From Acidobacteriota bacterium (GTDB lineage: Bacteria > Acidobacteriota > UBA4820), in assembly GCA_029559035.1 (NCBI GenBank), contig JAKQCT010000088.1:62001-126000 (forward strand): 64,000 bases of DNA, read 5' to 3'. The notes beneath the pieces were generated by a model. That model saw only the letters and a list, made by a program, of their open reading frames with translations, did not search any database and had not been told where the DNA came from. Shown piece by piece: positions 1 through 8,333 of the stretch. The stretch's first letter is position 1. Every line of letters starts with the position of its first letter. A program made the position numbers and the translations under genes.

Positions 1-929
1 AGACGGTTGGCTTCCATGGCCTCTGTTGACGATATCTCGAGCATGTCCTTGGCATTCTGCAGTTCGCGCGTCCTCTCGCGTATCTTGTCTTCCAAAGTGG
101 TGTTGAGTTCCTCGAGTTCCTGAGCTGTCGCCAGAAGCTGGTCGGCCGTGGCGTCCTTTTCCTTCAGGAGGTTCGCGAACCTCGTGGTGGTGGTCCTGAA
201 CTGGTCGACCAGTTCGAAAAGCTCCCTTTCCCTCGGGTTGGGCAGCGGAGGGTTGTAATCGCCCTGTTCGAAAGCCTTGAAAGCCCCGATCAGGTCGAAT
301 ACCGGCTTTGTCACCTTCAGCGCTATGCCTCTGGCGACGATCATGGAAATGAAGAGGAAGGGGACGATGACCAGAACGCTGAGAAGGAATGTCTGGACGA
401 TCCTCTGCCTCAGGATCTGGGGGGTCGTCAACAGGGTGATCGTCCCCACGTTGGCAAGCTGTCTTTTTCCGCTGTAGCCGAAGATCTCCTCGGCGCTTAC
501 CATCTTCCAGCTCTGGACTTCCTTCCTGAAATAGAGCAGTTTTCCCGAGGGGGCTTTTATGACGCCGTTCCCTTCGACAGGCATCTTGGAAAGGCTGGAA
601 AGGATGAATATTTCGTCCTGGGGAAGCCTCATCTTGCTGAAAACGACCTTTCCCGAGCTGTCCTCGAAGATGACCCCCGAGGTCTCCTTCTGGAACATGG
701 CCCACTCGGCCAGCGGCTTGAGGTAGGTCTCGGACTGTCCTGTCAGCAGGCCTTCCTTGCTGCCCGCGGACAGGGCCTCCAAAGTCTGGACGGACCTTGT
801 CTCGAGGGAGACCCTCCCGTTGCGGTAGTCTGTGGCGATGGCGAAGAAAAGAAGTACGAAAAAAGGGACGGAAACGAGAAGGGCGATCCTGTAATAGACC
901 CCGCGCAGGTAAGAAGGGGCCGAGGCCAT
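1..929 (-). CDS. HAMP-domain sensor protein, C-terminus cut by the window edge
   Basis: An open frame runs leftward from an ATG at 929 to the window edge; 309 residues are visible. Two hydrophobic segments (about 14-33 and 177-200) bracket an extracytoplasmic domain of about 140 residues. They are followed by a HAMP-like linker (about 201-255) and a coiled coil (about 258-309) of the kind preceding a histidine kinase or other signalling output. The output domain lies outside the window, so kinase versus cyclase cannot be decided. The ATG overlaps the stop of the upstream binding-protein gene (ATGA), so the two are cotranscribed and translationally coupled. I infer that the periplasmic binding protein presents a ligand to this sensor. 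Confidence 0.8.
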   Translation of the reverse strand, partial: MASAPSYLRGVYYRIALLVSVPFFVLLFFAIATDYRNGRVSLETRSVQTLEALSAGSKEGLLTGQSETYLKPLAEWAMFQKETSGVIFEDSSGKVVFSKMRLPQDEIFILSSLSKMPVEGNGVIKAPSGKLLYFRKEVQSWKMVSAEEIFGYSGKRQLANVGTITLLTTPQILRQRIVQTFLLSVLVIVPFLFISMIVARGIALKVTKPVFDLIGAFKAFEQGDYNPPLPNPRERELFELVDQFRTTTTRFANLLKEKDATADQLLATAQELEELNTTLEDKIRERTRELQNAKDMLEISSTEAMEANR

Positions 930-1852
930 CACGGCCCCTCTTTGTATGCGCAGCCGAGCTCCGAAAAACGGGAACTGTCGAGCTTGATACTGAACCTTTC
1001 AAGAGCCGACTTGGCGACCCTCATTTCGCACAGCCTCGAATAGCAGAGGCCGTCGGCTCGGTCCCACTGTCCCTGCTCGCCCGCAACCATCTTGGCTACC
1101 ACCTTCGCCGTGAGCGGCTCCGAAACGGAGATGGAAAGCGCGGCCCCCAGCTCGATGTACATTGGAGCGAAACCGATTATCGGTACTTTTTCCTCGTAGC
1201 TCCTCCGGACAAGCTTTTTCAATCCCTGCTCCGTGAGGACCGTGGGTTCGGGAATGAGAAGAATCGCTTCGGTCTTCGGAAAGCCGTCGTCGAGGGTGTT
1301 CAGGAACTCTTTTTCCGATGAGACGTTCCTGAGCGAGAACTCCATGTTCTTGGGAGCCATTTTCTCCAGGTCGGATACGAACTGGGAGTTTATCCTGGGA
1401 TTCACGAATATCGTAAGGGACTTCAGGCCTACGCAGTTCCTCAGGATCTCGAACTGCTGGGGAGGGGAGGGGATCATCGCGACTCCCATGACATCAGGCG
1501 GGTGACCGCTTTCCTCCTGGGAGGGAAAAAGCACCATGGTGTAGATGAGAGGATTGGCTCCCTTCAGGGGAAGGAGTTTCCCGTAAGCTTCTTTGCCGAT
1601 GGTTATGACCGTTTCGCCGGCCTTCGGCGCCGGGACTGAGGACAGTCCCTCGAGCGATATGACCCTGCATTCGTAACCCTTGAGCTCTTTCCTGATTTCC
1701 CTCGCCATGTTCTCGTACGGAGGGATGTTCTGGCTCATGTAAACGGCAACGGATTTCACGCTCTGCGTCTTTACCGGGCCGGACAGGAATGCCGCAATGA
1801 TCAGCGGCAGGAGGCACTTCGTAAAGACGGATATGGATGAGGTTCTCTTCAT
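929..1852 (-). CDS. Periplasmic ABC-type substrate-binding protein (COG2984/DUF534-like)
   Basis: This 307-residue protein has an N-terminal signal peptide (about 1-28, ending near VKTQS). The body looks like the ABC_sub_bind family: a start VAVYMSQNIPPYENMAREI, a VITIGKEAY strand-turn and a hinge region. Members of that family are periplasmic binding proteins, often without a dedicated transporter. No ABC permease or ATPase is adjacent. Instead the gene lies 2 bp after a TonB receptor and overlaps a HAMP sensor. That context favours sensing over uptake, but this is inference. The ligand is unknown. Confidence 0.75.
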   Translation of the reverse strand: MKRTSSISVFTKCLLPLIIAAFLSGPVKTQSVKSVAVYMSQNIPPYENMAREIRKELKGYECRVISLEGLSSVPAPKAGETVITIGKEAYGKLLPLKGANPLIYTMVLFPSQEESGHPPDVMGVAMIPSPPQQFEILRNCVGLKSLTIFVNPRINSQFVSDLEKMAPKNMEFSLRNVSSEKEFLNTLDDGFPKTEAILLIPEPTVLTEQGLKKLVRRSYEEKVPIIGFAPMYIELGAALSISVSEPLTAKVVAKMVAGEQGQWDRADGLCYSRLCEMRVAKSALERFSIKLDSSRFSELGCAYKEGP

Positions 1853-1854
1853 GT

Positions 1855-3879
1855 TCAGAACCTGTATCCTATCCTGACGAGGAATGTCCTGTTCTGGGCT
1901 TTTAGGTCGTTGTACTTTGTAGGTTCGTAGGTCGGGAAGTAGTAATCCCTGTCGAGCACATTATAGATCGAGGCCGACAGCTCGAGATGTTTCAGGACGG
2001 GGTAAACTCTGACCGTGGTGTTAAGAAGGAAATAGCCCCCCGTGTCGTCCCTGTGGTAGGGAGGCGCGACCGGGTCATAGTAGTAATTGTCCCCGGGGTC
2101 CCTCGGCCTCTTTGCCACGTATCCGCAGTCGACGCCCCATCTGACCAGCTCTCCGAATTTGAGGGTCATCTGGCCGTTGAGCATGAAGGGCGGCACGTTG
2201 TACAGGCTTGTCCAGTTCCTGGAATAGGAGAACCTCAGGTCGCCCCTGTCGCTGAAGGAAAAATGGGCCCTCGCCTCAAGCCCCCTGATCTTCTTGCCGC
2301 CGTGGTTCGCGTAAGGATCCGATCCCTCGGCGTATATCGAATCGTATGTCCACTCCGAGAACAGGGCAAGGGATATCTCGTGCGTGTCTTTTATCCAGTA
2401 AGCGCCCGAGGCTTCGAGAGTCCTGATCCTCTCGGGTTTGAGGGAAAGGTTGCCGGACGGGAAGTCTCCCGTTAGGTCCACCGTGAAATACTCCCTGAAG
2501 CTCGGCGACCTGAAAGCTTCGCCGTAAAGGAGCTTGAACACGCTCCTCTTGGTCGGAGAAAACACCGCGTTTATCCTCGGTGTCGTCCGCCAGCCGTAGA
2601 GGTCGAGGTGGTCGAACCTTATCCCTCCGAGCACGGAGAACTTGGCGTTCGGCCTGAAGCTCTCCTCCACATAGGTGCTGAAGTTGGCCAGAGAATGCGG
2701 CGAAATATAGAAAGGCCTCGATCTCGACCCGTCCTGCCTGTTGTTCCAGATGTCGTCGACCCTTCCCGTCGCGATCTGGTCGTAGGTCATTCCCGCGGTG
2801 GTGCTGAAACGATCCGAATGGGTAATGTCCAGCTGGAGCTCCGCCCCGCTGCGCCACCCGTTCTTGTTCACGTCAATCTCGTAAAGAGCCATGTCCGGAG
2901 TGGATCCCGCCCGCTGCTTTCCGGAGACGAACTCCCGCCAGAAGTTCCTCGAATCGAAGTCTTCGTAGTATGCCCGCAGGAGAAGGGAGGTTTTGTCCGA
3001 GAGCTCGAATTTCCTGTCCAGGTTGGCGAAGGTGTCGTTATACCAGTAGCCCTCGTCCTTCCAGCGCCAGGTCGGGACGTCGTAGTCGCTGTAGAAAGTG
3101 TGGTAGTAATGGATCCTCGACAGCCTGAAATTCCACCCCTTGTAATCCAGAGCCACTCCCCCCGCGAGCCTTTCCTTGGGGTTCCATTTGAGAGTCTGCT
3201 GAAGGTTGTGCCTCTGTTCGTCCAGTCCGTCCCCGTCAGTCTCGTAATAGCTGAACCATCCGTAAAGACCCAGGGATCCCCTCCTGAAGCCGGCTTCCAC
3301 CGATGACCCCCGGGAATCGTAATTGCCGCCGAAGCCTTTGATTGCCAACAGAGGTTTTTCCGGGGCTTTTTTCGTGATCACGTTAACGGTTCCCGAGTAT
3401 GCGTTGCTGCCGTACAGGGCGGACGCAGGGCCGAGGATTATCTCCACCCTTTCGACATTATCAAGCGGGAAATACTCGTCGGTCGGCGCGTGCGAGTAAA
3501 CCGGATCGGCCACGGGCATTCCGTCCACCAGGAGGAGGAACTTGTCGTTGTACCTGTTCCTTACGCCGCGCATCCAGACGCTGTCCCTGGAATTGGTCTG
3601 GGTCGTCACCACGACCGAGGAAACCGTGTTGAGGAGATCGCTGATGGTCCTCGCGCCCAAATCGCTTATCTCGTCGGTCGTGAAGACCCTTATGGTTGCG
3701 GGAGCGGTCTTCACATCCTCCAGCCTGCGGGTAGCGGAGCTTGCGAGCTGCGCCTGCGGGTAGAAGAGGGAGAGATAGGTCTCGTCTCCGGCAGGTTCTT
3801 CAGCGGATATGGCGGGGGAGAGAGCAAGGATGGCCAACAGGAAGAAAAAAAGGGACCCGGCGGAAAGAAATTTTCTCAT
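1855..3879 (-). CDS. TonB-dependent outer-membrane receptor
   Basis: A 674-residue protein with a signal peptide cleaved near AISA-EEP (about residue 26). The plug domain (about 50-170) shows the typical ISDLLNTV, VWMRGVRNRYNDKFLLLVDG and ILGPASALYGSNAYSGTVNV signatures. The rest is a beta-barrel rich in aromatic and charged residues, ending in the outer-membrane C-terminal signature VRIGYRF with final Phe. These receptors import siderophores, cobalamin, metals or sugars using TonB-ExbBD energy; the substrate is not evident here. A GGGAGG ribosome-binding site precedes the ATG and a sigma70-like promoter lies at 3903-3931. It heads the operon with the binding protein and HAMP sensor. Confidence 0.93.
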   Translation of the reverse strand: MRKFLSAGSLFFFLLAILALSPAISAEEPAGDETYLSLFYPQAQLASSATRRLEDVKTAPATIRVFTTDEISDLGARTISDLLNTVSSVVVTTQTNSRDSVWMRGVRNRYNDKFLLLVDGMPVADPVYSHAPTDEYFPLDNVERVEIILGPASALYGSNAYSGTVNVITKKAPEKPLLAIKGFGGNYDSRGSSVEAGFRRGSLGLYGWFSYYETDGDGLDEQRHNLQQTLKWNPKERLAGGVALDYKGWNFRLSRIHYYHTFYSDYDVPTWRWKDEGYWYNDTFANLDRKFELSDKTSLLLRAYYEDFDSRNFWREFVSGKQRAGSTPDMALYEIDVNKNGWRSGAELQLDITHSDRFSTTAGMTYDQIATGRVDDIWNNRQDGSRSRPFYISPHSLANFSTYVEESFRPNAKFSVLGGIRFDHLDLYGWRTTPRINAVFSPTKRSVFKLLYGEAFRSPSFREYFTVDLTGDFPSGNLSLKPERIRTLEASGAYWIKDTHEISLALFSEWTYDSIYAEGSDPYANHGGKKIRGLEARAHFSFSDRGDLRFSYSRNWTSLYNVPPFMLNGQMTLKFGELVRWGVDCGYVAKRPRDPGDNYYYDPVAPPYHRDDTGGYFLLNTTVRVYPVLKHLELSASIYNVLDRDYYFPTYEPTKYNDLKAQNRTFLVRIGYRF

Positions 3880-3902
3880 CGCAGCCTCCCTTGTATAGTA
3901 AT

Positions 3903-3931
3903 AAAGTAATTCACCGCGGGCTCCGTGTCAA
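3903..3931 (-). promoter_or_regulatory. Promoter for the TonB receptor operon
   Basis: On the minus strand TTGACA (complement of 3926-3931) is followed after 17 bp by TACTTT (complement of 3903-3908), just upstream of the receptor start. The -35 is perfect and the -10 weak, which could mean activator dependence. No clear Fur-like palindrome is seen. Confidence 0.45.
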
Positions 3932-3965
3932 GTAAAACGAAGCACGCGGCCGAAACCCTCGCGTA

Positions 3966-5966
3966 TCAGCCGCGGGCTTTTCTGACAGCCCTCCTGACAA
4001 GGTCGTCATCGGCCACCCGCGGCTCGGTGATGTGCCCCTTATCCTTCATCTTCGAGTTCCACTCCCTGACGGTCGAAACGGCGTGGTCGTTGCGAGCCCA
4101 TGCCCTGCGGGCGACGCCGCCCATCACGTCCCAGTCGAGGCCGGACTTCAGGACCTTGTCCATTCTCGTCGAGCCGTCGAGGAAGATGCCGTTGCCGCCG
4201 TTGACGCATTTGCCTGTTCCCACTCCGCCGCCGTTCGAAAGGACGACATATGTCATGCCCCTCGCGATGTTTCCCGCGAAGCACTGGTGCGCCATGTCGG
4301 ACGTGAGCGCCGAGCCGTCGTAGATGTTTGCCGTTTCGCGGAACGGCGAGTCCGTCCCCGAAACGTCGTGGTGGTCCCTGCCGAGGATCACGGGGCCGAC
4401 CTTCTTTTCCCTCACCATCTTGTTGAACTTGAGGGCGATCTTTACTCTTGTTTCCGCGTCGGCGTAAAGGATCCTCGCCTGCGTCCCCACGACCAGCTTG
4501 TTCTTGGCGGCGTCCCGTATCCAGTTGAAGTTATCGAAATCCTGCGACCGCCTGCCGGGATCTATGCAGGACATCGCGGCCTTGTCGGTCTTCTGAAGGT
4601 CGGCCGCCTTTCCCGAGAGGCAGACCCAGCGGAACGGCCCATAGCCGTAATCGAAGCAGACGGGGCCCATGATGTCCTCGACGTAGCTGGGGAAGATGAA
4701 CCCGTCGTTCGTGTCCGCCGGGTTCTTCGAGATCTCCCTGACCCCCGCGTCGTAAACAGCCTTCATGAAGGAGTTGCCGTAGTCCCAGAAATGAGAGCCG
4801 GCATCGGAAAGTTTCTTTATTACGGCGTAGTGGCGCTTCAGGCTCTCGTTCACTTTCTGCTCGAACTTCTTCGGGTCGCGCTTGATAAGCTCCTTCGCAT
4901 CCGCGTATAGGAGCCCCTGAGGAGTATATCCGCCGTCGTAAACCGCGTGGCACGATGTCTGGTCGGAGATCAGCTCCGCGGGCCATTTATGTTTGTGCGC
5001 GTATTCGAGAAGCTCGACCATGTTGCCGTGGTAGGCGATCGAGTAGGCTTCCTTCTTCCGGAGCTTCTGAACCACGGTCCTCTCGATCTCCGCGAGGTCC
5101 GAGGAGACCATCGAGACCCATCCCTGCTTGTGCCTGGTCTCGATCCTGCTGCCGTCCACTTCGGCTATGACGCCGACGCCGCCGGCGATCTCGACCGCCT
5201 TGGGCTGAGCGCCCGACATGCCTCCGAGGCCCGAGCTGATGAAAAGATGGCCGCCGAGGTTCCTGTCCTCGGGTATGCCGAGGTACTGCCTTCCGGCGTT
5301 CAGAAGGGTGATGTAAGTGCCGTGGACGATGCCCTGCGGGCCGATGTACATCCAGCCTCCGGCCGTCATCTGGCCGTAGTTGACGCAGCCCAGCGCCGCC
5401 AGCCTCTTGAAGTCGGCGGGGGTGTCGAACATCCCGACCATGAGGCCGTTCGTGATTATCGCGCGGGGAGCCTCGGACCTTGAAGGGAAGAGGCCGAGCG
5501 GGTGACCGGAAGAGACAACCAGTGTTTGGTCCCGCCCCATGTTCTCGAGGTATTTCTTTATGAGAAGGTACTGCATCCAGTTCTGGAACACCTGGCCCGT
5601 CTCGCCGTAGGTGACCAGTTCATATGGATATAGAGCGACCTCGAAGTCGAGGTTGTTGTCTATCATCACCTGCATGCCCTTCGCTTCAGGTATCCTGCCC
5701 TTGTACTGCGAAACGGGCTTCCCGAAGATCCTTCCCTCGGGCCTGAAACGGTAGCCGTAGATCCTTCCCGTCCTCTTCAGCTCTTCGAGGAACTCGACAG
5801 CCAACTCATCGTGGAACTTCACAGGGATGTACCTGAGCGCGTTCTTCAGAGCCAGGATTGTATCTTTTTCGGAAAGGTTATTACCCCGGGTCGGGGCCCG
5901 TCTTATCCCTTTTACGAAATCCTTCTTCGGCGGCAGTTTCGCGAAATCGAGCTCGAACTTGACCAT
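3966..5966 (-). CDS. hutU: Urocanate hydratase (urocanase)
   Basis: Urocanase converts urocanate to 4-imidazolone-5-propionate, the second step of histidine degradation, using tightly bound NAD+ as electrophile. The glycine-rich NAD-binding stretch SSGLGGMSGAQ lies at about 244-254. Family signatures include YGETGQVFQNWMQY (120-133), TAGGWMYIGPQG (201-212), GRDHHDVSGTDSP and SNGGGVGTGK. I chose the ATG at 5966 (666 residues) over one at 6095 because it has GGAGG at 5972-5976 and lies below a good promoter (5992-6019) that the longer frame would span. At 666 residues it belongs to the long urocanases (like animal UROC1), not the roughly 555-residue proteobacterial type. No hutH, hutI or hutG is in the window. 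Confidence 0.95.
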   Translation of the reverse strand: MVKFELDFAKLPPKKDFVKGIRRAPTRGNNLSEKDTILALKNALRYIPVKFHDELAVEFLEELKRTGRIYGYRFRPEGRIFGKPVSQYKGRIPEAKGMQVMIDNNLDFEVALYPYELVTYGETGQVFQNWMQYLLIKKYLENMGRDQTLVVSSGHPLGLFPSRSEAPRAIITNGLMVGMFDTPADFKRLAALGCVNYGQMTAGGWMYIGPQGIVHGTYITLLNAGRQYLGIPEDRNLGGHLFISSGLGGMSGAQPKAVEIAGGVGVIAEVDGSRIETRHKQGWVSMVSSDLAEIERTVVQKLRKKEAYSIAYHGNMVELLEYAHKHKWPAELISDQTSCHAVYDGGYTPQGLLYADAKELIKRDPKKFEQKVNESLKRHYAVIKKLSDAGSHFWDYGNSFMKAVYDAGVREISKNPADTNDGFIFPSYVEDIMGPVCFDYGYGPFRWVCLSGKAADLQKTDKAAMSCIDPGRRSQDFDNFNWIRDAAKNKLVVGTQARILYADAETRVKIALKFNKMVREKKVGPVILGRDHHDVSGTDSPFRETANIYDGSALTSDMAHQCFAGNIARGMTYVVLSNGGGVGTGKCVNGGNGIFLDGSTRMDKVLKSGLDWDVMGGVARRAWARNDHAVSTVREWNSKMKDKGHITEPRVADDDLVRRAVRKARG

Positions 5967-5991
5967 CGGAACCTCCAGAATGCAAGGAATT

Positions 5992-6019
5992 ATTATAACG
6001 CTTTTAAAACAGGACTCAA
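5992..6019 (-). promoter_or_regulatory. Promoter for hutU
   Basis: On the minus strand TTGAGT (complement of 6014-6019), a 16-bp spacer and a perfect TATAAT (complement of 5992-5997) lie about 26 bp upstream of the ATG at 5966. This placement decides the hutU start. Confidence 0.6.
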
Positions 6020-6045
6020 CTTTGCGAGAAGAAGGGGTAAAGCCC

Positions 6046-6067
6046 CCTCCCTTGCCTGCAAGGGAGG
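6046..6067. other. Perfect 9-10 bp hairpin between hutU and the toxin-antitoxin genes
   Basis: CCTCCCTTG and CAAGGGAGG form a perfect stem around a 4-base loop. It lies upstream of both divergent genes and has no T-run, so it does not look like a normal terminator for either. It could be an operator, an RNA structure, or the remnant of a lost gene's terminator. Confidence 0.4.
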
Positions 6068-6105
6068 CCGGAAGGGATTTTCTGCTGTGCTTCAACTTTA
6101 TCCGC

Positions 6106-6135
6106 TTGCCATGCCGCTCCCATCCGGCGTATAAT
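6106..6135 (+). promoter_or_regulatory. Promoter for the toxin-antitoxin operon
   Basis: TTGCCA (6106-6111), 18 bp, TATAAT (6130-6135): five of six and six of six matches to sigma70 consensus. It lies about 50 bp upstream of the antitoxin ATG. Autoregulation by the pair would be expected of the family, but I cannot identify an operator. Confidence 0.6.
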
Positions 6136-6184
6136 CACCACAGGCGTACAGACATACAGGCGCCTGAGACATTGGGAGGCAGTA

Positions 6185-6427
6185 ATGAAGAGGATGACGC
6201 TGGTTTTCGATGAGGATTCGCTCTACACCGCAGTGAAAGTCGCGGCAGCAAAACGGAACGCGGCATTAAAGGACCTGATACCGCAGATCCTGAGAGAATG
6301 GCTGGAGGCGCAGGAAGACGCCGAGCTCCTGCCTCTCGTGGCAGAAGCGAAGGCCGAATACGAGGCGAAGGGCGGCGTCGAAGCGAGTGATTTCTTCTCT
6401 AAGAACAAGAGCAAGAGAGGGAAATGA
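6185..6427 (+). CDS. Antitoxin of a RelE/ParE-type toxin-antitoxin pair
   Basis: An 80-residue acidic, helix-rich protein. The N-terminus MTLVFDEDSLYTAVKVAAA resembles a ribbon-helix-helix beta strand followed by a helix, which would bind the operator. The C-terminus (about 45-80) is the likely toxin-wrapping tail. Its last codons overlap the toxin start (ATGA at 6424-6427), the usual arrangement in which antitoxin is made first. The fold is inferred from pattern and context, not from a specific family match. Confidence 0.75.
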   Translation: MKRMTLVFDEDSLYTAVKVAAAKRNAALKDLIPQILREWLEAQEDAELLPLVAEAKAEYEAKGGVEASDFFSKNKSKRGK

Positions 6428-6699
6428 AGCCCTCTCCATATCGAGTGGAGATCGCCCCCGCGGCAGAGCGGGACTTGCGGAAGCTTCCTGGGCCCGTGTT
6501 CGAGGTGCTCCGATCGGTGATCCTGGGATTATCATCAGCGCAAAGACCTTCTGGAGTAAGGAAGCTGAAGGGAGCAGAGAATGCCTACAGGGTTCGTTTC
6601 GGTCCCTACCGGATCCTTTACGAGATCGACGACAAGAAGAAGCTGATCGTCGTATTAAGGGTGGTCCGAAGGTCCGAAACAACCTACAGATGGGTTTAA
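6424..6699 (+). CDS. RelE/ParE-family toxin
   Basis: A 91-residue basic protein with the RelE/ParE signature: PYRVEIAPAAERDLRKLP at the start, VRKLKGAENAYRVRFGPYRI in the centre and LIVVLRVVRRSETTYRWV at the end. RelE-type members cleave mRNA on the ribosome; ParE-type members poison gyrase. The Arg-rich YRVRFGPYRILYEI strand fits the RelE side better, but the sequence alone is not decisive. It is translationally coupled to the antitoxin. Confidence 0.87.
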   Translation: MKPSPYRVEIAPAAERDLRKLPGPVFEVLRSVILGLSSAQRPSGVRKLKGAENAYRVRFGPYRILYEIDDKKKLIVVLRVVRRSETTYRWV

Positions 6700-6753
6700 G
6701 CGGGGTGAAAAAAAGCGATCGTCCTTGACAGCCGAGAATGAGGGGGACTAACA

Positions 6754-6903
6754 TTGAAAAGGGGAGGGATCAAAGATTGGTGGGAAAAAACGATGAACCG
6801 GCAAGATAGACTGACAGCCCAAGATGCCGGGGGTGATTCTATTGAACAGTCTAATTATTGGTCTGCAAATAAAGTTGAACACGACGAAAAATTCAATTCA
6901 TAA
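6754..6903 (+). CDS. Possible 49-residue small ORF
   Basis: A TTG at 6754 preceded by AGGGGGAC opens a 49-codon frame ending TAA at 6901-6903, with an internal ATG at 6793. The product is hydrophilic and contains IKDWWEKTMNRQDRLTAQ. A TTGACA at 6725-6730 lies upstream. It is the only sizeable frame in the 220-bp gap before the DUF262 gene. I recognise no family; it could be a small partner of the next gene or a chance frame. Confidence 0.25.
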   Translation: MKRGGIKDWWEKTMNRQDRLTAQDAGGDSIEQSNYWSANKVEHDEKFNS

Positions 6904-6920
6904 CGATTTCGGAGGGAATT

Positions 6921-8216
6921 ATGCAGCAAATAAGGTATGAGCCGGATCCCAAGACAATTCAAGACTTAATCAATCTCTATGAAAAAGACCATCTGAATCT
7001 CGAGCCTGGTTTTCAAAGGGATTCTGTCTGGTCAAAAACCGACCGCGCCAAACTGATCGACTCCATACTGCGCAATTATCCGTTGCCTTCGATATTTCTT
7101 TATAAGCGGGAACATGATGGTCATTACATTTATGATGTAATTGACGGTAAACAACGGATTGAATCAATTCTGATGTTCACAGGCCTTATCAAAGGGCATA
7201 GATTTTCAACAGTATCACAGCTCACCGATGAAAATGAAAAAGAAACCATAGACTGGAAACTTCTATGCAAAAGGAAATGGCAACATAGGATTACGGGATA
7301 CAAACTGCAAAGTATGGAAGTTTCTGGCGAGCTGGCAGATATTATTGATCTCTTTGTCCGAATCAACTCAACCGGCAAGGCACTCACACCGGCTGAAAAG
7401 CGCCATGCAAAATATTACAACAGCGAGTTTCTTCGGACAGCCGCAAAAGTGGCTGAACGTTACGAAGACTATTTCAGAACAAATAATGTCCTTAGTCAAA
7501 GCCAAATCACACGGATGAAGCATGTTGAACTTATTTGTGAACTGATGGTCTCTATCCATAACGAAGATGTTATCAATAAGAAAATCGCACTTGACAAGGT
7601 TATGACTTCCAATTCAATTTCTGGTAAGCATGTCAAAAGAGTTAAGGAGCAATGTATCAAGACACTTAACCGTTTGCAAATAATGTTTCCGCAGTTGAAA
7701 ACCACGCGTCTCTGTCAGCTTTCAGATTTTTACTCTCTTGCAGTGCTTATCTGGAAATTTGAGAAGAATGGTTTGATTCTTACGGATAAAAAAAGAAATA
7801 TCCTCGCATTTGATCTTCTTCGTAACTTTTCCAACGGCGTTGACGAGGCAAGAGAACTACAAAAGAAAGCCCGAGGAATTCACCCGGGGCAGGAATTATA
7901 TCGTGAATATCTCCTGACTGTTTTGCAGAGCACCGATGAAATCAAACAGAGACAAAAAAGGGAAGAGATTTTGAGAAGCATTTTGGAGAGTTTATTCGAA
8001 AAGAAAGACGATACACGAACTTACAGCAGAGAACAGAGGCGTCTTATTTGGAATACTGAAATCGAGCCTATTTGTGCTATCTGCGGGTTGCCTGTTACAT
8101 GGAAAGACTTCACAGCCGACCATATTAAAGCTCATAGTAAAGGGGGCAAAACAGTCATAGCGAATGCTGCTCTTACTCATCGGTCCTGCAATTCAAAAAA
8201 GGGAAATCGCGGATAG
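6921..8216 (+). CDS. DUF262 / HNH nuclease protein (GmrSD-like restriction/defence)
   Basis: A 431-residue protein. The N-terminal DUF262 (ParB/Srx-like NTPase) domain shows FQRDSVW (31-37) and the DGKQRI motif (75-80). The C-terminal HNH nuclease has CAIC (385-388), ADHIKAHSKGG (about 398-408) and a closing RSCNSKK. DUF262 proteins with HNH or DUF1524 domains include GmrSD type IV enzymes that cut modified phage DNA and SspE-like effectors. The gene is markedly AT-richer than its neighbours and uses AAA, AAT and TTT codons freely, suggesting recent transfer. GGAGGG precedes the ATG. No methylase or second subunit is adjacent. Confidence 0.82.
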   Translation: MQQIRYEPDPKTIQDLINLYEKDHLNLEPGFQRDSVWSKTDRAKLIDSILRNYPLPSIFLYKREHDGHYIYDVIDGKQRIESILMFTGLIKGHRFSTVSQLTDENEKETIDWKLLCKRKWQHRITGYKLQSMEVSGELADIIDLFVRINSTGKALTPAEKRHAKYYNSEFLRTAAKVAERYEDYFRTNNVLSQSQITRMKHVELICELMVSIHNEDVINKKIALDKVMTSNSISGKHVKRVKEQCIKTLNRLQIMFPQLKTTRLCQLSDFYSLAVLIWKFEKNGLILTDKKRNILAFDLLRNFSNGVDEARELQKKARGIHPGQELYREYLLTVLQSTDEIKQRQKREEILRSILESLFEKKDDTRTYSREQRRLIWNTEIEPICAICGLPVTWKDFTADHIKAHSKGGKTVIANAALTHRSCNSKKGNRG

Positions 8217-8224
8217 GCAATAAT

Positions 8225-8273
8225 AGGGACAGTCACCTATTTTCATCCTTTTCCGGTCACCTTTTCAGGGACA
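8225..8273. repeat. Degenerate dispersed-repeat remnant
   Basis: The AGGGACA word occurs at 8225-8231 and 8267-8273, and GTCACCT at 8232-8238 and 8256-8262, in a non-coding gap after the DUF262 gene. It resembles the other GGGACA/GGGGTCA elements in this window. No coding potential is seen in 8217-8333. Confidence 0.35.
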
Positions 8274-8333
8274 CAGAAGATCCCTTCGATTGAAACACTT
8301 CAAAGTTTAACTCGGAATGCCTCTTTTTTTCCC

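Noticed and set aside
5967-6095. 43-residue N-terminal extension of urocanase
   Set aside because: It crosses the promoter and the real ribosome-binding site, and is not family-like.
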